A DNA stretch of 64,000 nucleotides, taken from contig JAFRSP010000070.1 in the NCBI GenBank assembly GCA_017427525.1, forward strand, positions 35,063-99,062, given 5' to 3'. This DNA comes from Clostridia bacterium. GTDB lineage: Bacteria > Bacillota > Clostridia > Oscillospirales > Feifaniaceae. Shown here one piece after another: positions 41,142 through 50,365 of this stretch; positions within the stretch are counted from its first letter, which is position 1; each line of letters opens with the position of its first letter. The translations under genes were made by a program, and so were the position numbers. Below the pieces are notes generated by a model that worked only from the letters and a program-made list of their open reading frames with translations, was not told where the DNA came from and ran no database searches.

Positions 41142-41996
41142 TTGAAGGAACAAGATATGGTCGAAATGATAGATCTGACCTTTTCCTATCCCGGGGAAAA
41201 GGATGGGGCTGTCCTGAAGGAGGTCAACCTCGAGATTGAAAAGGGGAGCTTTGTGGCGGTTCTCGGGCACAACGGCAGCGGGAAGTCCACGCTGGCAAAG
41301 CATATGAATGCGGTGCTGCTCCCGGTCGGCGGAAAGGTTTATGTGGAAGGGATCGATACCGCCGATGCGGATCGCCTGTTTGAGGTGCGCCAGCGCGTGG
41401 GGATGGCCTTTCAGAATCCTGACAACCAGATTGTGGCCACCATTGTGGAAGAGGATGTGGCCTTTGCGCCGGAAAACCTCAACCTGCCGCGGGAAGAAAC
41501 AGCTCACCGCGTGGAAACCGCGCTGAAGGCAGTCGATATGTGGGAATACCGCGAGCATTCTGCCCATCAGCTCTCGGGCGGACAAAAGCAGCGGGTGGCC
41601 ATTGCCGGCATCATTGCCATGATGCCGCACTGCATCGTGCTTGACGAGCCCACCGCCATGCTCGATCCCCTTGGGCGGACAGAAGTGCTCAACACCGTGA
41701 AAAAACTCAATGAGGAACAGGGAATTACCATTGTGATGATTACGCACTACATGAAGGAGGCAACGATGGCGCAGCGCATCGTCGTCATGGACCGGGGCCG
41801 GATCGCAATGGACGGGACTCCGCGGGAGGTTTTCTCCCGTGTAGAGGAGCTCAAAGATCTGGGGCTCGAGGTTCCGCAGGCCACTGCGCTGGTGCATGAA
41901 CTGCACAAGCTGTGTCCCGCCCTGCCGGACAATGTGATCGATGAACAGGAGGCGGCCGATGCGATCCTGCATCTGTTTAAGGAGGGCGCGGTATGA
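41142..41996 (+). CDS. ecfA1: Energy-coupling factor transporter ATPase EcfA1
   Basis: One of the two ATPases of the shared ECF vitamin/metal uptake module. Walker A GHNGSGKST (42-50), Q-loop FQNPDNQIVAT (typical of ECF ATPases), signature LSGGQKQRVAIAG, Walker B CIVLDEPTAMLD. The start is TTG 41142 (GGAGGA about 8 bases upstream) or ATG 41157 (AAGGA 7 bases upstream); the difference is five residues. Overlaps ecfA2 by ATGA. Confidence 0.95.
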   Translation: MKEQDMVEMIDLTFSYPGEKDGAVLKEVNLEIEKGSFVAVLGHNGSGKSTLAKHMNAVLLPVGGKVYVEGIDTADADRLFEVRQRVGMAFQNPDNQIVATIVEEDVAFAPENLNLPREETAHRVETALKAVDMWEYREHSAHQLSGGQKQRVAIAGIIAMMPHCIVLDEPTAMLDPLGRTEVLNTVKKLNEEQGITIVMITHYMKEATMAQRIVVMDRGRIAMDGTPREVFSRVEELKDLGLEVPQATALVHELHKLCPALPDNVIDEQEAADAILHLFKEGAV

Positions 41997-42859
41997 GCAG
42001 ACTGGAGGTATCGAGCCTTACGCATGTCTATTCGGTCGGCACGCCCTTTGAACGCATGGCCATCGAGGATGTGACCTTTACGGTGGAGCCGGGGGAATAT
42101 GTCGGCATCATTGGTCACACGGGCAGCGGAAAGTCCACACTGGTGCAGCATCTGAACGGACTGATGAAGCCGACTTCCGGCGCCGTGCTGCTGGATGGGA
42201 AAAATATCTGGGAGCGCGGGACCGACATCCGTGCCTTGCGTTTTCGTGTGGGACTGGTCTTTCAGTATCCGGAGTATCAGCTCTTTGAAGATACCGTGTA
42301 TCGGGATATCTCGTTCGGTCCACGCAATATGGGGCTTGAGGAGAGCGAGATCGACTCCCGCGTGCGCTGGGCTGCCGAGCTCTGCGGGGTGGATGAGTCC
42401 CTGCTTTCGCGCTCTCCGTTTGAGCTCTCGGGCGGACAAAAGCGCCGCGTGGCCATCGCCGGCGTGCTTGCTATGCAGCCGGAGATCCTTATTATGGACG
42501 AACCGACCGCAGGACTCGACCCCAGAGGGCGCGATGAGATTTTATCGCATGTGCAGCGCTATCACAAAGAGCGGGGCGCTTCAGTACTGCTGGTGTCGCA
42601 CTCCATGGAAGACGTGGCCCGTCAGGTCGACAGTGTGCTGGTGATGCAGCGCGGAAGACTCGCCCTGCGCGGCAGCGTGCGTGAGGTTTTCTCCAAAACA
42701 GAGGAGCTGAAGGAGATGGGGCTTTCGGTGCCGCAGGTCACGGCTGTGTTTGCCAGGCTATGCGCGGCGGGGCTCGACCTTCCCCGGGAGGTCTTCACCG
42801 TGGAACAGGGCGTAGAGGCCATTCGGAAGCTGATGATCGAGAGGGGGATTCTCGCTTGA
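41993..42859 (+). CDS. ecfA2: Energy-coupling factor transporter ATPase EcfA2
   Basis: Second ECF ATPase, 288 residues. Walker A GHTGSGKST (41-49), FQYPEYQLFEDTV (the EcfA2-type Q-loop), signature LSGGQKRRVAIAG, and Walker B ILIMDEPTAGLD. It pairs with EcfA1 and drives EcfT and interchangeable S components, none of which is in this window. Starts at the ATGA overlap with ecfA1 and its TGA overlaps the TTG of ecfT. Confidence 0.95.
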   Translation: MSRLEVSSLTHVYSVGTPFERMAIEDVTFTVEPGEYVGIIGHTGSGKSTLVQHLNGLMKPTSGAVLLDGKNIWERGTDIRALRFRVGLVFQYPEYQLFEDTVYRDISFGPRNMGLEESEIDSRVRWAAELCGVDESLLSRSPFELSGGQKRRVAIAGVLAMQPEILIMDEPTAGLDPRGRDEILSHVQRYHKERGASVLLVSHSMEDVARQVDSVLVMQRGRLALRGSVREVFSKTEELKEMGLSVPQVTAVFARLCAAGLDLPREVFTVEQGVEAIRKLMIERGILA

Positions 42860-43680
42860 AAGATATCACACTGGGGCAATTCTTTCCGGGAGACTCTCTG
42901 ATCCACCGCTTTGACCCCCGCGTCAAGCTGATCGCACTTCTGCTCTATATGGTGGAGCTTTTCCTGGTCAAAACGCTGTTCGGCTTTGTCTTTATGGCTG
43001 CGCTGCTAGCGCTGGCAGTTCTGATTTCGCGCATTCCGATGAAGCTGATGTTTCGCGCCGTTCGCCCGCTGCTGCTGCTGATCCTTTTCACCTCGCTCCT
43101 CAATCTCTTCTACACCAAGGGCGACACGCTGTTTCGGGTGTGGAAGCTGACGGCGACCTGGCAGGGGTTGGAGCTCGGCCTCTTCATGGTACTGCGTATC
43201 TCACTTCTGGTGCTGAGCTCCTCTCTTTTGACCTATACCACCTCGCCCATCATGCTGACCGACGCCATGGAGCGGCTGCTTTCACCCCTCAAGGCGCTGC
43301 ATGTACCGGTGGGGGAGCTTGCCATGATGATGACCATCGCGCTGCGCTTCATCCCTGTTTTGGTGGAGGAGACCGATAAGATCATGTCGGCGCAGAAGGC
43401 GCGCGGAGCCGACTTCGAATCGGGTGGGATCCTGAAACGGGCAAAGGCGATGGTTCCGATTCTGGTGCCGCTGTTTATCTCGGCATTCCGCAGGGCCGAC
43501 GAACTGGCCGTTGCCATGGAGTGCCGATGCTACCATACCGATGGAGAACGCACTCGTCTCAAAAGCATGGCCATGGCGCGCCGTGACCATGTTCTGATCG
43601 CGGTGATGCTGCTGCTCATCCCGGCCATTCTCTTTGGCACCAACCGGGTGGCCTTTTCCATCATTCCGAAAACCCTGTAG
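42856..43680 (+). CDS. ecfT: Energy-coupling factor transmembrane protein EcfT
   Basis: The shared membrane scaffold of the ECF module, 274 residues with about five to six spans. The coupling motifs AQKARGADF and ECRCYHTDGERTR (the two Ala-Arg-Gly-type helices that contact the ATPases) are present. The start is TTG 42856, overlapping the ecfA2 stop (TTGA) with a GAGGGGG ribosome site. The order ecfA1-ecfA2-ecfT-truA is conserved in Firmicutes. Confidence 0.95.
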   Translation: MKDITLGQFFPGDSLIHRFDPRVKLIALLLYMVELFLVKTLFGFVFMAALLALAVLISRIPMKLMFRAVRPLLLLILFTSLLNLFYTKGDTLFRVWKLTATWQGLELGLFMVLRISLLVLSSSLLTYTTSPIMLTDAMERLLSPLKALHVPVGELAMMMTIALRFIPVLVEETDKIMSAQKARGADFESGGILKRAKAMVPILVPLFISAFRRADELAVAMECRCYHTDGERTRLKSMAMARRDHVLIAVMLLLIPAILFGTNRVAFSIIPKTL

Positions 43681-43740
43681 ATTCGCCCTTCCCCCTGCGG
43701 AAAAAGCCGACGGGGAAAAGACGAAAAAGGGGGGATTCTC

Positions 43741-44511
43741 ATCAAACGGATTTTACTGTCGCTCTCTTATCGGGGAGGGAATTATGCCGGATTTCAGGTG
43801 CAGAAAAACGCCCCGACCGTGCAGAAGACCGTGCAGGATGCACTGGAGGCCCTGCTTGGCACACGACCCGGGCTGACCGGTTGCTCCAGAACCGATGCCG
43901 GCGTGCACGCAAGGCGATATTACGCCGCATTTGAAACCGAATCTTCGCTGCCGGTTTCCCGCTTTAGCGCGGCGCTCAACGCCCATCTGCCGGACGATAT
44001 TTCGGTGCTCGACGCCTGCGAGGTGGGGCCCGCGTTTCATCCCCGTTACGACGCGCTGGGAAAGACCTATCGCTATCAGATCTGGACGAAACGCCCCCGC
44101 AACGTCTTTGAGGCCGAGCGGTCGTGGCACCATCCCCGTCCGCTGGATGCCGACGCCTTTATCCGGCTTGCCCCGCTTTTTGAGGGAACGCATGATTTCG
44201 CCGGTTTTGCCTCGGCAGGGGGCTCTGCCTCGACAACGGTGCGCACCATATACCGCTGCGGCGCACGGCTGGAGGATGGGATGCTGACCTTCGAGATCAC
44301 GGGAAACGGTTTTCTCTACAATATGGTGCGCATCATCGTCGGCACGCTGACGGCGGCGGCCGAGGGAGGAGACAGGGATATCACGGCGATCCTCAAAAGC
44401 CGCGACCGCGCAAGGGCAGGAGCGACCGTGCCCGCCCACGGGCTGACGCTGTGGCAGGTCTATTATCCGCCGGGGACGACCGATTTTCACGAAACGGAGG
44501 CCGAGTTATGA
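43741..44511 (+). CDS. truA: tRNA pseudouridine(38-40) synthase TruA, with no canonical start codon
   Basis: Makes pseudouridine at positions 38-40 of tRNA. The catalytic-Asp motif CSRTDAGVHARR and the segments YRYQIWTKR and GFLYNMVRIIVGTL are typical. Conserved N-terminal sequence (KRILLSLSYRGGNYAGFQVQ) is encoded from 43744, but this frame has no ATG, GTG or TTG between the ecfT stop (43680) and the GTG at 43798, which would delete that conserved strand. ATC 43741 lies about 6 bases after a GGGGGG run (43729-43734) and gives the family's usual MKRI-type start, so it is my choice; ATT 43735 is an alternative. Overlaps the next gene by ATGA. Confidence 0.9.
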   Translation: MKRILLSLSYRGGNYAGFQVQKNAPTVQKTVQDALEALLGTRPGLTGCSRTDAGVHARRYYAAFETESSLPVSRFSAALNAHLPDDISVLDACEVGPAFHPRYDALGKTYRYQIWTKRPRNVFEAERSWHHPRPLDADAFIRLAPLFEGTHDFAGFASAGGSASTTVRTIYRCGARLEDGMLTFEITGNGFLYNMVRIIVGTLTAAAEGGDRDITAILKSRDRARAGATVPAHGLTLWQVYYPPGTTDFHETEAEL

Positions 44512-45680
44512 AAAAGGGGCGGACAAGGCCGGGTGAAAAAAGCCCCGTTTTGATCGATAACAGTGAAGCCAGAAAAAAAGTGCGGGCGGCGAAACGCCGG
44601 CGGCGCATCGCCTTTTTGCTGCTTGCACTGGTCGCACTGCTTTTGGGAATTTTTCGAAACGATATCGACCTCTACCGCATCCGCCAGTGGCTGAGCGGGG
44701 AAAAGCCCGAAAAGGCGACCCGCTTTGCCGTGGATCTCGACACGGGAGGCTCCTTGGCCTTTGGAGCTTCACGCGACTGCCTGGCACTTTGCAACGGCTC
44801 GAGCCTCGGCGTGTACCGGCAGGACGGCAGCCGTAAGCTGAACGTGTCGGTGTCGCTCGGCACACCCGCGATGGAAACGGCGGGCGGTTATGTTCTGGCC
44901 TACGACCGCGGAGGGGTCAACGCCTACCTGACGGGGGGAGTTGCGCTCTCCTGTTCTGTGCGGGCGCAGGGCGCGATGCTGTGTGCCGACGTGGGCGAAG
45001 ACGGAACCTTCGCGCTGGTGAGCTCCTCGGAGCAGTCGCTTTCTGTGCTGGAGGTATTTAACCATTACGGGAAAAAGAAATACGGTTTTGTCTCTTCGAG
45101 CAGCTATATCACGGGGGTTGCGATCGGGGACGACGGGAAGAATCTTGCCATTGCAGGCTTTTCGGCAGACCGCATGCAGCTTTCCGGACTGCTCCGCTTT
45201 CTCTCGGTATCCTCTGAGCAGCCCGTCGCCGAGGTTTCGCTGCCGGACGAGCTCATTCTCAAAATTCACAGCGAGGGGGATACCCTCCTTGTGCTGACCG
45301 ACCGTGCGCTGCACAGCTATAGTCTGTCGAGCGGCGCCCTGTTGGGAGAGACCTCCTTCGGGGGGCAAAAGCTGCTCTATTGCTCACTCAATCCCCCAGC
45401 CTTAGTACTGGGCCGATATGCCGCCTCTCACGAAAACGCCATGCTCTGCTGCGACAGTAAGGCGGCGCAGGTCTCGAGCGTGACGCTGACCGAGGATATC
45501 CGGGCGATCTACGGGGGCTACGACCGGCTCTTGCTGCTGGGAGAAACGGCCCTGCTCTATGATAAAGCAGGCAATTTGCTGGCCGAGCAGCCGCAGAGCG
45601 CAGGGGTGCGGGGCGGCGTGATCCTCAAAGGCGGCACTGCGGCGCTCATTGACAGCAGCGGTGTGACGCTGCTGTCCTAG
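44508..45680 (+). CDS. DUF5711 family membrane-anchored protein
   Basis: A 390-residue protein with a strongly basic cytoplasmic N-terminus (about 1-40, KKVRAAKRRRR), one membrane span (about 41-58), and an extracellular beta-propeller-like domain made of repeated short strands (FAVDLDTGGSLAFG, GGYVLAYDRGG, VGEDGTFALVSS, IGDDGKNLAIAG). It matches the DUF5711 pattern, a Clostridia family of unknown function. It is coupled to truA by ATGA. There is no signal for catalysis. Confidence 0.7.
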   Translation: MKKGRTRPGEKSPVLIDNSEARKKVRAAKRRRRIAFLLLALVALLLGIFRNDIDLYRIRQWLSGEKPEKATRFAVDLDTGGSLAFGASRDCLALCNGSSLGVYRQDGSRKLNVSVSLGTPAMETAGGYVLAYDRGGVNAYLTGGVALSCSVRAQGAMLCADVGEDGTFALVSSSEQSLSVLEVFNHYGKKKYGFVSSSSYITGVAIGDDGKNLAIAGFSADRMQLSGLLRFLSVSSEQPVAEVSLPDELILKIHSEGDTLLVLTDRALHSYSLSSGALLGETSFGGQKLLYCSLNPPALVLGRYAASHENAMLCCDSKAAQVSSVTLTEDIRAIYGGYDRLLLLGETALLYDKAGNLLAEQPQSAGVRGGVILKGGTAALIDSSGVTLLS

Positions 45681-45836
45681 AAACGAAAAGATGTCTCGTC
45701 CGTGGGGAGTGCTTTCCCGAGCATTTTACGATTCCGGACGGGATCGGCAACCGGGTTTTGAAACAAGAAGCGGCGTTTAGCCGCAGGGGCTTCCCCCGGG
45801 GAGGCCTGCTTGCCTGAACTGGAAAGGAGTTTGATT

Positions 45837-46559
45837 ATGAGCGCTCTGTTGGATGTGCTGTCGGTTTTGATTCTCTTGATTTGTATCTGGTCGGCTGCGC
45901 GAAAAGGTTTTGTGAAAACGCTGGTTGATTTTGCAGGGACATTGGTGGCTCTTGTATCCGGCTGGCACTTCGGCCCCCACGTGGCGGAGCTACTGGAGAA
46001 GCAGTATATCGGGCCCTTCTTCGAGCGTGCGGTCAACAAGTATTTGCTCTCTTACATGAGCGGCGTGGGCGACAGTGCATCTGCGTTCGCAGAGCAGTTC
46101 AACAGCCTGCTTGCCGATATGCCGCCCATGCTCGAGTCTTATTTCGCCCGATTTTCGGTCAGTCCCGAGCAGGTCAAGGCCGGATTTGAGTCGGCAGCGA
46201 CAGGTTCGGCCCGTCAGGCAACGCTCTCAACCATTGCAACGCCATTCGCCCATGCCGTCAGTGCTGCGGCAGGGTTTTTGCTGGTTTTTCTCGGGGTGCT
46301 GCTGGCCATCAAGCTGCTGACCATTGTGGCCGACCTGGTTATGAAGCTTCCCGTTCTCAAGAGCTTCAACCATGGGTTCGGGGCGCTGCTCGGCGCTGTG
46401 CAGGGAATTCTGATCGTGTTGATTTTTGCCGGTTTGGTGACATATCTTGCGCCTTACCTCCAAAACTACATGGGAAAAACCTTCGACGCGGGAACCATCG
46501 GTTCCACGTTGGTTTTCAAATACTTCTATCAATTCAGCCCATTTAAGAAGCTGCTGTGA
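45837..46559 (+). CDS. CvpA family membrane protein
   Basis: A 240-residue protein with an N-terminal pair of spans (LLDVLSVLILLICIWSAARKG), a periplasm-facing middle and two C-terminal spans (AGFLLVFLGVLLAIKLL and LLGAVQGILIVLIFAGLVTYL), the arrangement of the CvpA/colicin V production family. Members affect envelope integrity, but the mechanism is unsettled. ATG 45837 follows AAAGGAG. It sits 156 bases after the DUF5711 gene and 50 bases before the clp gene. Confidence 0.82.
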   Translation: MSALLDVLSVLILLICIWSAARKGFVKTLVDFAGTLVALVSGWHFGPHVAELLEKQYIGPFFERAVNKYLLSYMSGVGDSASAFAEQFNSLLADMPPMLESYFARFSVSPEQVKAGFESAATGSARQATLSTIATPFAHAVSAAAGFLLVFLGVLLAIKLLTIVADLVMKLPVLKSFNHGFGALLGAVQGILIVLIFAGLVTYLAPYLQNYMGKTFDAGTIGSTLVFKYFYQFSPFKKLL

Positions 46560-46609
46560 TCCGCCGGACAAACGGCCGCGGCAGCCCGTGAGATAAACGA
46601 GGTGAACAT

Positions 46610-48952
46610 ATGCTTTGTACCCGCTGTAAAAAGAGAACGGCCGTCGTCTTCGTATCACGCAAGGAGAACGACAAGACCATCAACGAGGGCTATTGCCTGC
46701 AATGCGCGAAAGAGCTCGGGATCGGTCCCGTCAGGGACGTGCTCTCCCAGATGGGGATTGAAAATGAAGACGCCGAGCAGATGGAGAATGAGTTGCAGGA
46801 TTTCTTTGACGGAAAAATCAGTGATGCAAACGGCCACGCTCTGTCGCTCCCGCCCTTTTTGAAGGATATTCTGAAAAATCCAGGGATGCTTGCCATGGGT
46901 CCCTTCGGCATGATGCAGCATCCGAAAGAGGAGCCGGAGAAGACCGCCGAAGCGCCCGAAAAGCAGACCAAGAAGAGCGCAAAAGGAGGGAGAAGCGCCT
47001 CCTCCAAGCGGCCGCCCAAGCTGTTGTCCCAGTTTTGCATCAACCTCACGCAGCGCGCCAGAGAGGGGAAAATGGACCGTATCGTGGGACGGGAGCGGGA
47101 GACCGACCGGGTGCTTCAGATCCTCAACCGCCGTCAGAAGAACAACCCCTGCCTGATCGGCGAGCCCGGCGTGGGCAAAACGGCCGTTGCGGAGGGACTT
47201 GCCTTGCGCATCACGGAGGGCAGAGTTCCCGCCAAGCTGATGGATAAGGAGATCTATCTGCTGGATCTGACGTCGCTGGTTGCCGGCACGCAGTTCCGCG
47301 GTCAATTTGAAAGCCGCATGAAGGGCCTGATTGAAGAAATCAAGGAGCAGGGCAACGTCATTTTGGTGATCGACGAGGTGCACGCATTGGTTTCGGCGGG
47401 TGAGGCCGAGGGCTCGATGTCTGCCGGCAATATCCTAAAACCCGCGCTCTCGCGCGGAGAGATCCAAGTGATCGGCGCGACCACCTTCAACGAATACCGC
47501 AAATCCATCGAGAAAGACGCCGCACTGGAGCGCCGCTTTCAGCCGGTCACGATCGAGGAACCGACGATGGATGACACGGTGGACATCCTGGAGGGGATCA
47601 AAAACTACTACGAATCCTATCACAACGTCATCATCGACACCGAGACGGTGCGCGCCGCGGCCATGCTTTCCGAGAGATATATCACCGATCGGTTTCTTCC
47701 CGATAAGGCCATCGATCTGATCGATGAGGCTGCCTCCCTGTGCAGCATTCAGGATACGGCGGCCAACCAGGCGATCCTGCTGCGCCGTCAGATCGACGCG
47801 CTTCAGCAGCAGGAAGAAGAGCTCTCGCCCGACGAGGAGGATTTCTTCGAGGAACGCGCCCGCCTTGTCAGTGAGAGGATGCGGCTGGAAAAAGAGCTGG
47901 AGGAACTGGGCAGCGAGAAAAAGACGCTGCATGTCACGCAGGATCAGCTTGCCGCCGTGATTGAACTGTGGACCGGAATCCCGGCGGCTAAGATCGCCGA
48001 GAGCGAGTTTGAAAAACTCAGTGCTCTGCCCGACGAGCTCCGCGCACGGGTGGTGGGGCAGGATGAGGCCATCGACGCCCTGGTGCGCGCGCTGCGCCGC
48101 AACCGAGCCGGAATCTCGGCCAAGCGCAAACCCTCTTCCTTCATTTTTATCGGGCCGACCGGAGTGGGAAAGACCGAGCTCTGCAAAACCCTGGCGGGGT
48201 CGCTGTTTGACACGCCTGAGACCATGATCCGCTTCGATATGAGTGAGTTCATGGAAAAGCACACAGTTTCCCGCCTGATCGGGGCGCCTCCCGGCTATGT
48301 CGGATACGACGAGGCCGGGCAGCTCACCGAAAAGGTGCGCCGCAAGCCCTATTGCGTGATTTTGTTTGATGAGATCGAAAAAGCGCATTCCGATGTGCTC
48401 AACCTTCTGCTCCAGATCCTGGACGACGGGCGGGTGACCGACTCCCACGGGCGCACCGTGAACTTTGAAAACACCGTGATCGTCATGACCAGCAACGCGG
48501 GCAGCGAGCGCCGCGAAACGCCGCTCGGCTTTGGAGGCACGGTGGAGACCCGCAGCAAAGAAAAGGCGCTCAAAGCGCTGGAGGGCTTCCTGCGGCCGGA
48601 GTTCATCAACCGAGTGGACGAGATTGTGGCCTTCCGTCCCCTGTCCAGAGAGGACTTTTTGCAGATTGCCGGCATCATGCTCGAGGATCTGAAAAAGGCC
48701 GTTGCACTGGGTGGACGCAGTCTGACGGTGGGAGAGGGTGTTGCCGAGAAGCTGGTTGAGCTCTCCTATAGCGAGAAGTTCGGTGCCAGGAATCTGCGCC
48801 GCGCCGTGGAGAGAGAAGTGGAAGACCGGCTTGCGGCGCTGATTGTAGACCTGAAGGGCGTCGACGTGTCACAGCTCGTGGCCGAGCTGAAAGACGGAGA
48901 GATTTCTGTGCGCGCGCCGGAGGCCGCAGCGGCCGAAGCCGGAACGCTCTAG
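46610..48952 (+). CDS. ClpE-like AAA+ chaperone ATPase
   Basis: A 780-residue Clp-family unfoldase. It begins with a zinc-finger-like domain with C3/C6 and C29/C32 (CTRC, CLQC), as in ClpE, then a linker, first AAA+ module (GEPGVGKT Walker [10 protein letters not shown] Walker B), a coiled region about residues 395-450, and second AAA+ module ([24 protein letters not shown]). A C-terminal D2-small domain ends it. It lacks the N-terminal Clp_N repeats of ClpC. It would pass proteins to ClpP, perhaps with an adaptor such as MecA at 9259. ATG 46610 follows a GAGGTGA site. Confidence 0.88.
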   Translation: MLCTRCKKRTAVVFVSRKENDKTINEGYCLQCAKELGIGPVRDVLSQMGIENEDAEQMENELQDFFDGKISDANGHALSLPPFLKDILKNPGMLAMGPFGMMQHPKEEPEKTAEAPEKQTKKSAKGGRSASSKRPPKLLSQFCINLTQRAREGKMDRIVGRERETDRVLQILNRRQKNNPCLIGEPGVGKTAVAEGLALRITEGRVPAKLMDKEIYLLDLTSLVAGTQFRGQFESRMKGLIEEIKEQGNVILVIDEVHALVSAGEAEGSMSAGNILKPALSRGEIQVIGATTFNEYRKSIEKDAALERRFQPVTIEEPTMDDTVDILEGIKNYYESYHNVIIDTETVRAAAMLSERYITDRFLPDKAIDLIDEAASLCSIQDTAANQAILLRRQIDALQQQEEELSPDEEDFFEERARLVSERMRLEKELEELGSEKKTLHVTQDQLAAVIELWTGIPAAKIAESEFEKLSALPDELRARVVGQDEAIDALVRALRRNRAGISAKRKPSSFIFIGPTGVGKTELCKTLAGSLFDTPETMIRFDMSEFMEKHTVSRLIGAPPGYVGYDEAGQLTEKVRRKPYCVILFDEIEKAHSDVLNLLLQILDDGRVTDSHGRTVNFENTVIVMTSNAGSERRETPLGFGGTVETRSKEKALKALEGFLRPEFINRVDEIVAFRPLSREDFLQIAGIMLEDLKKAVALGGRSLTVGEGVAEKLVELSYSEKFGARNLRRAVEREVEDRLAALIVDLKGVDVSQLVAELKDGEISVRAPEAAAAEAGTL

Positions 48953-48968
48953 AAGGTTTAGTTGAGTC

Positions 48969-49015
48969 GTGTTCACGCCGGCGGGAACCTTGCCGGCGTG
49001 AACACTCTCATTTTT
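48969..49015 (+). terminator. Terminator of the clpE-like gene
   Basis: GTGTTCACGCCGGC/GCCGGCGTGAACAC, a perfect 14-bp stem (48969-49005), then CTCATTTTT. Confidence 0.85.
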
Positions 49016-49135
49016 GGAAGGGAAAAAGAACGAATGGCCCCAGGCATTAGGAAAACTGTGCTGGGAACAAAGCGCGCCCCTCTTCGACCAAAGGAACGAA
49101 GTTTCTGTTCCTTATCTTGTATGGAGGGCTGCGGA

Positions 49136-49309
49136 ATGAAAGAAGAATCATCGAGAGTTGTCATCACGCTTGCCGTGTTTGTGGGAATTTACGTATGTTC
49201 AGGGCCGATCATCGGATGGAAAGGATATGACGTCTATCTAAAGGGAATGGAATTTCTCGCAGCAGTGATCGGCGCCGGCTGCTACTGGATCGGAAGCTGC
49301 AAGCGCTGA
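49136..49309 (+). CDS. Small membrane protein of unknown function
   Basis: A 57-residue protein with two hydrophobic segments (VVITLAVFVGIYVCSG, about 8-23, and FLAAVIGAGCYWIG, about 39-52) separated by a short loop, and a basic end (SCKR). ATG 49136 follows GGAGGG at a good distance. It is not recognised as a known family. It could be a real small protein or a chance ORF; the hydrophobic pattern and ribosome site are in its favour. Confidence 0.45.
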   Translation: MKEESSRVVITLAVFVGIYVCSGPIIGWKGYDVYLKGMEFLAAVIGAGCYWIGSCKR

Positions 49310-49391
49310 AGCCCAGTTTCTGTTTCATCGTGCGCAGATTCGCTGTGACTGCGTATTCATGGATCATATCTTTCCGGGACAGATAAAGCAC

Positions 49392-49427
49392 AAAAAGGCC
49401 AGAGCAGAGGAACTCTCTGCTCTGGCC
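49392..49427 (-). terminator. Terminator of the tRNA operon
   Basis: GGCCAGAGCAGAG/CTCTGCTCTGGCC stem (49397-49427) with TTTTT on the minus strand, right after the tRNA-Gln CCA. Confidence 0.9.
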
Positions 49428-49504
49428 TGGCTGGGATGGCTGGACTCGAACCAGCGGAATGCAGGAGTCAAAGTCCTGTGCCTTACCGACTTGGCTACAT
49501 CCCA
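49428..49504 (-). tRNA. tRNA-Gln (TTG)
   Basis: Acceptor TGGGATG/CATCCCA, anticodon loop CTTTGAC giving TTG (codon CAA), T-loop GTTCGAGTC, and CCA encoded. Last gene of the four-tRNA operon. Confidence 0.97.
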
Positions 49505-49620
49505 ATATCCATCATAATGTGTGAGGACAGAACGCTTTTTCTGAAAAAGACCGGCGGGAAAGCACCCGCCGGCAGCGCGGCAGACGGGAATGCAAAAGGC
49601 ATTTTCCATCAGGTCGAAAT

Positions 49621-49644
49621 TGGGGGACGCTTCAGCGTCCCCCA
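49621..49644 (-). terminator. Hairpin between tRNA-His and tRNA-Gln
   Basis: GGGGGACGC/GCGTCCCCC stem with a 4-base loop, followed only by AATTT on the minus strand; either a partial terminator or a processing stem that reduces tRNA-Gln. Confidence 0.5.
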
Positions 49645-49654
49645 ACCGAAAGGA

Positions 49655-49732
<78 letters not shown>

Positions 49733-49743
49733 GAATAATCAAA

Positions 49744-49820
49744 TGGCGCGCCCGAAGGGACTCGAACCCCTGGCCCACTGCTTAGAAGGCAGTTGCTCTA
49801 TCCGGCTGAGCTACGGGCGC
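49744..49820 (-). tRNA. tRNA-Arg (TCT)
   Basis: Acceptor GCGCCCG/CGGGCGC, anticodon loop CTTCTAA giving TCT (codon AGA), CCA encoded. Confidence 0.97.
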
Positions 49821-49831
49821 ATGCATGGTTT

Positions 49832-49905
49832 TGGAGCAGGTGATGGGAATCGAACCCACATGGCCAGCTTGGAAGGCTGGAGTTCTACCACTGAACTACA
49901 CCTGC
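49832..49905 (-). tRNA. tRNA-Gly (TCC)
   Basis: Acceptor GCAGGTG/CACCTGC, anticodon loop CTTCCAA giving TCC (codon GGA), CCA encoded. First gene of the operon. Confidence 0.97.
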
Positions 49906-49942
49906 ATATCAGCGAAAGAATCAGCATCTACAATGCTTTACC

Positions 49943-49971
49943 AATTTACCATAAAGCATGGGAAAAGTCAA
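49943..49971 (-). promoter_or_regulatory. Promoter of the tRNA operon
   Basis: Minus strand: TTGACT (49971-49966), 17-base spacer, TAAATT (49948-49943). Confidence 0.65.
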
Positions 49972-50220
49972 GTCTGTATCTCAAAGATTTTCGGCAGGGC
50001 TCCGGGGCCTTTTTGCCTGAGAGAAAAGCCAAATACGGTCTGCACGGGGCAGTCGGCGCTTGCGTCGGTATGCAGGACAACAGGGATGGAGCCTTGCTCC
50101 ATGCAGATCGGGCTGCAGCGCGTCCGGCTTCGGGAACGGTGCGAAGGGAGAATCGGGGCGGCGCTGTGCGAAAATTTTGGAAGAATCGGGAGGAAGGCCG
50201 AATCTGGTGCATGTTGGGCC
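49972..50220. other. Intergenic stretch before hflX
   Basis: No convincing gene or RNA. Open frames here on both strands start inside or read through the antisense of tRNA genes and lack family resemblance. Confidence 0.4.
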
Positions 50221-50249
50221 TTTCAAACAGGGGATTTGTGTGATATAAT
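50221..50249 (+). promoter_or_regulatory. Promoter of hflX
   Basis: TTTCAA (50221-50226), 17-base spacer, TATAAT (50244-50249), about 115 bases before the start. Confidence 0.5.
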
Positions 50250-50365
50250 GATACTGGATTAATATCTTCTTTATCGATCGCTCCATTGACGGGCATGAGC
50301 CCTGGCAGGCGGGGAGCGGCGGCCCTTTGTTCCAAAAACAGGGAGGAAAGCAGTCAGGAGGAACC

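Noticed and set aside
49743..50262. Open frames across the tRNA cluster
   Set aside because: They are read through the antisense of tRNA genes.
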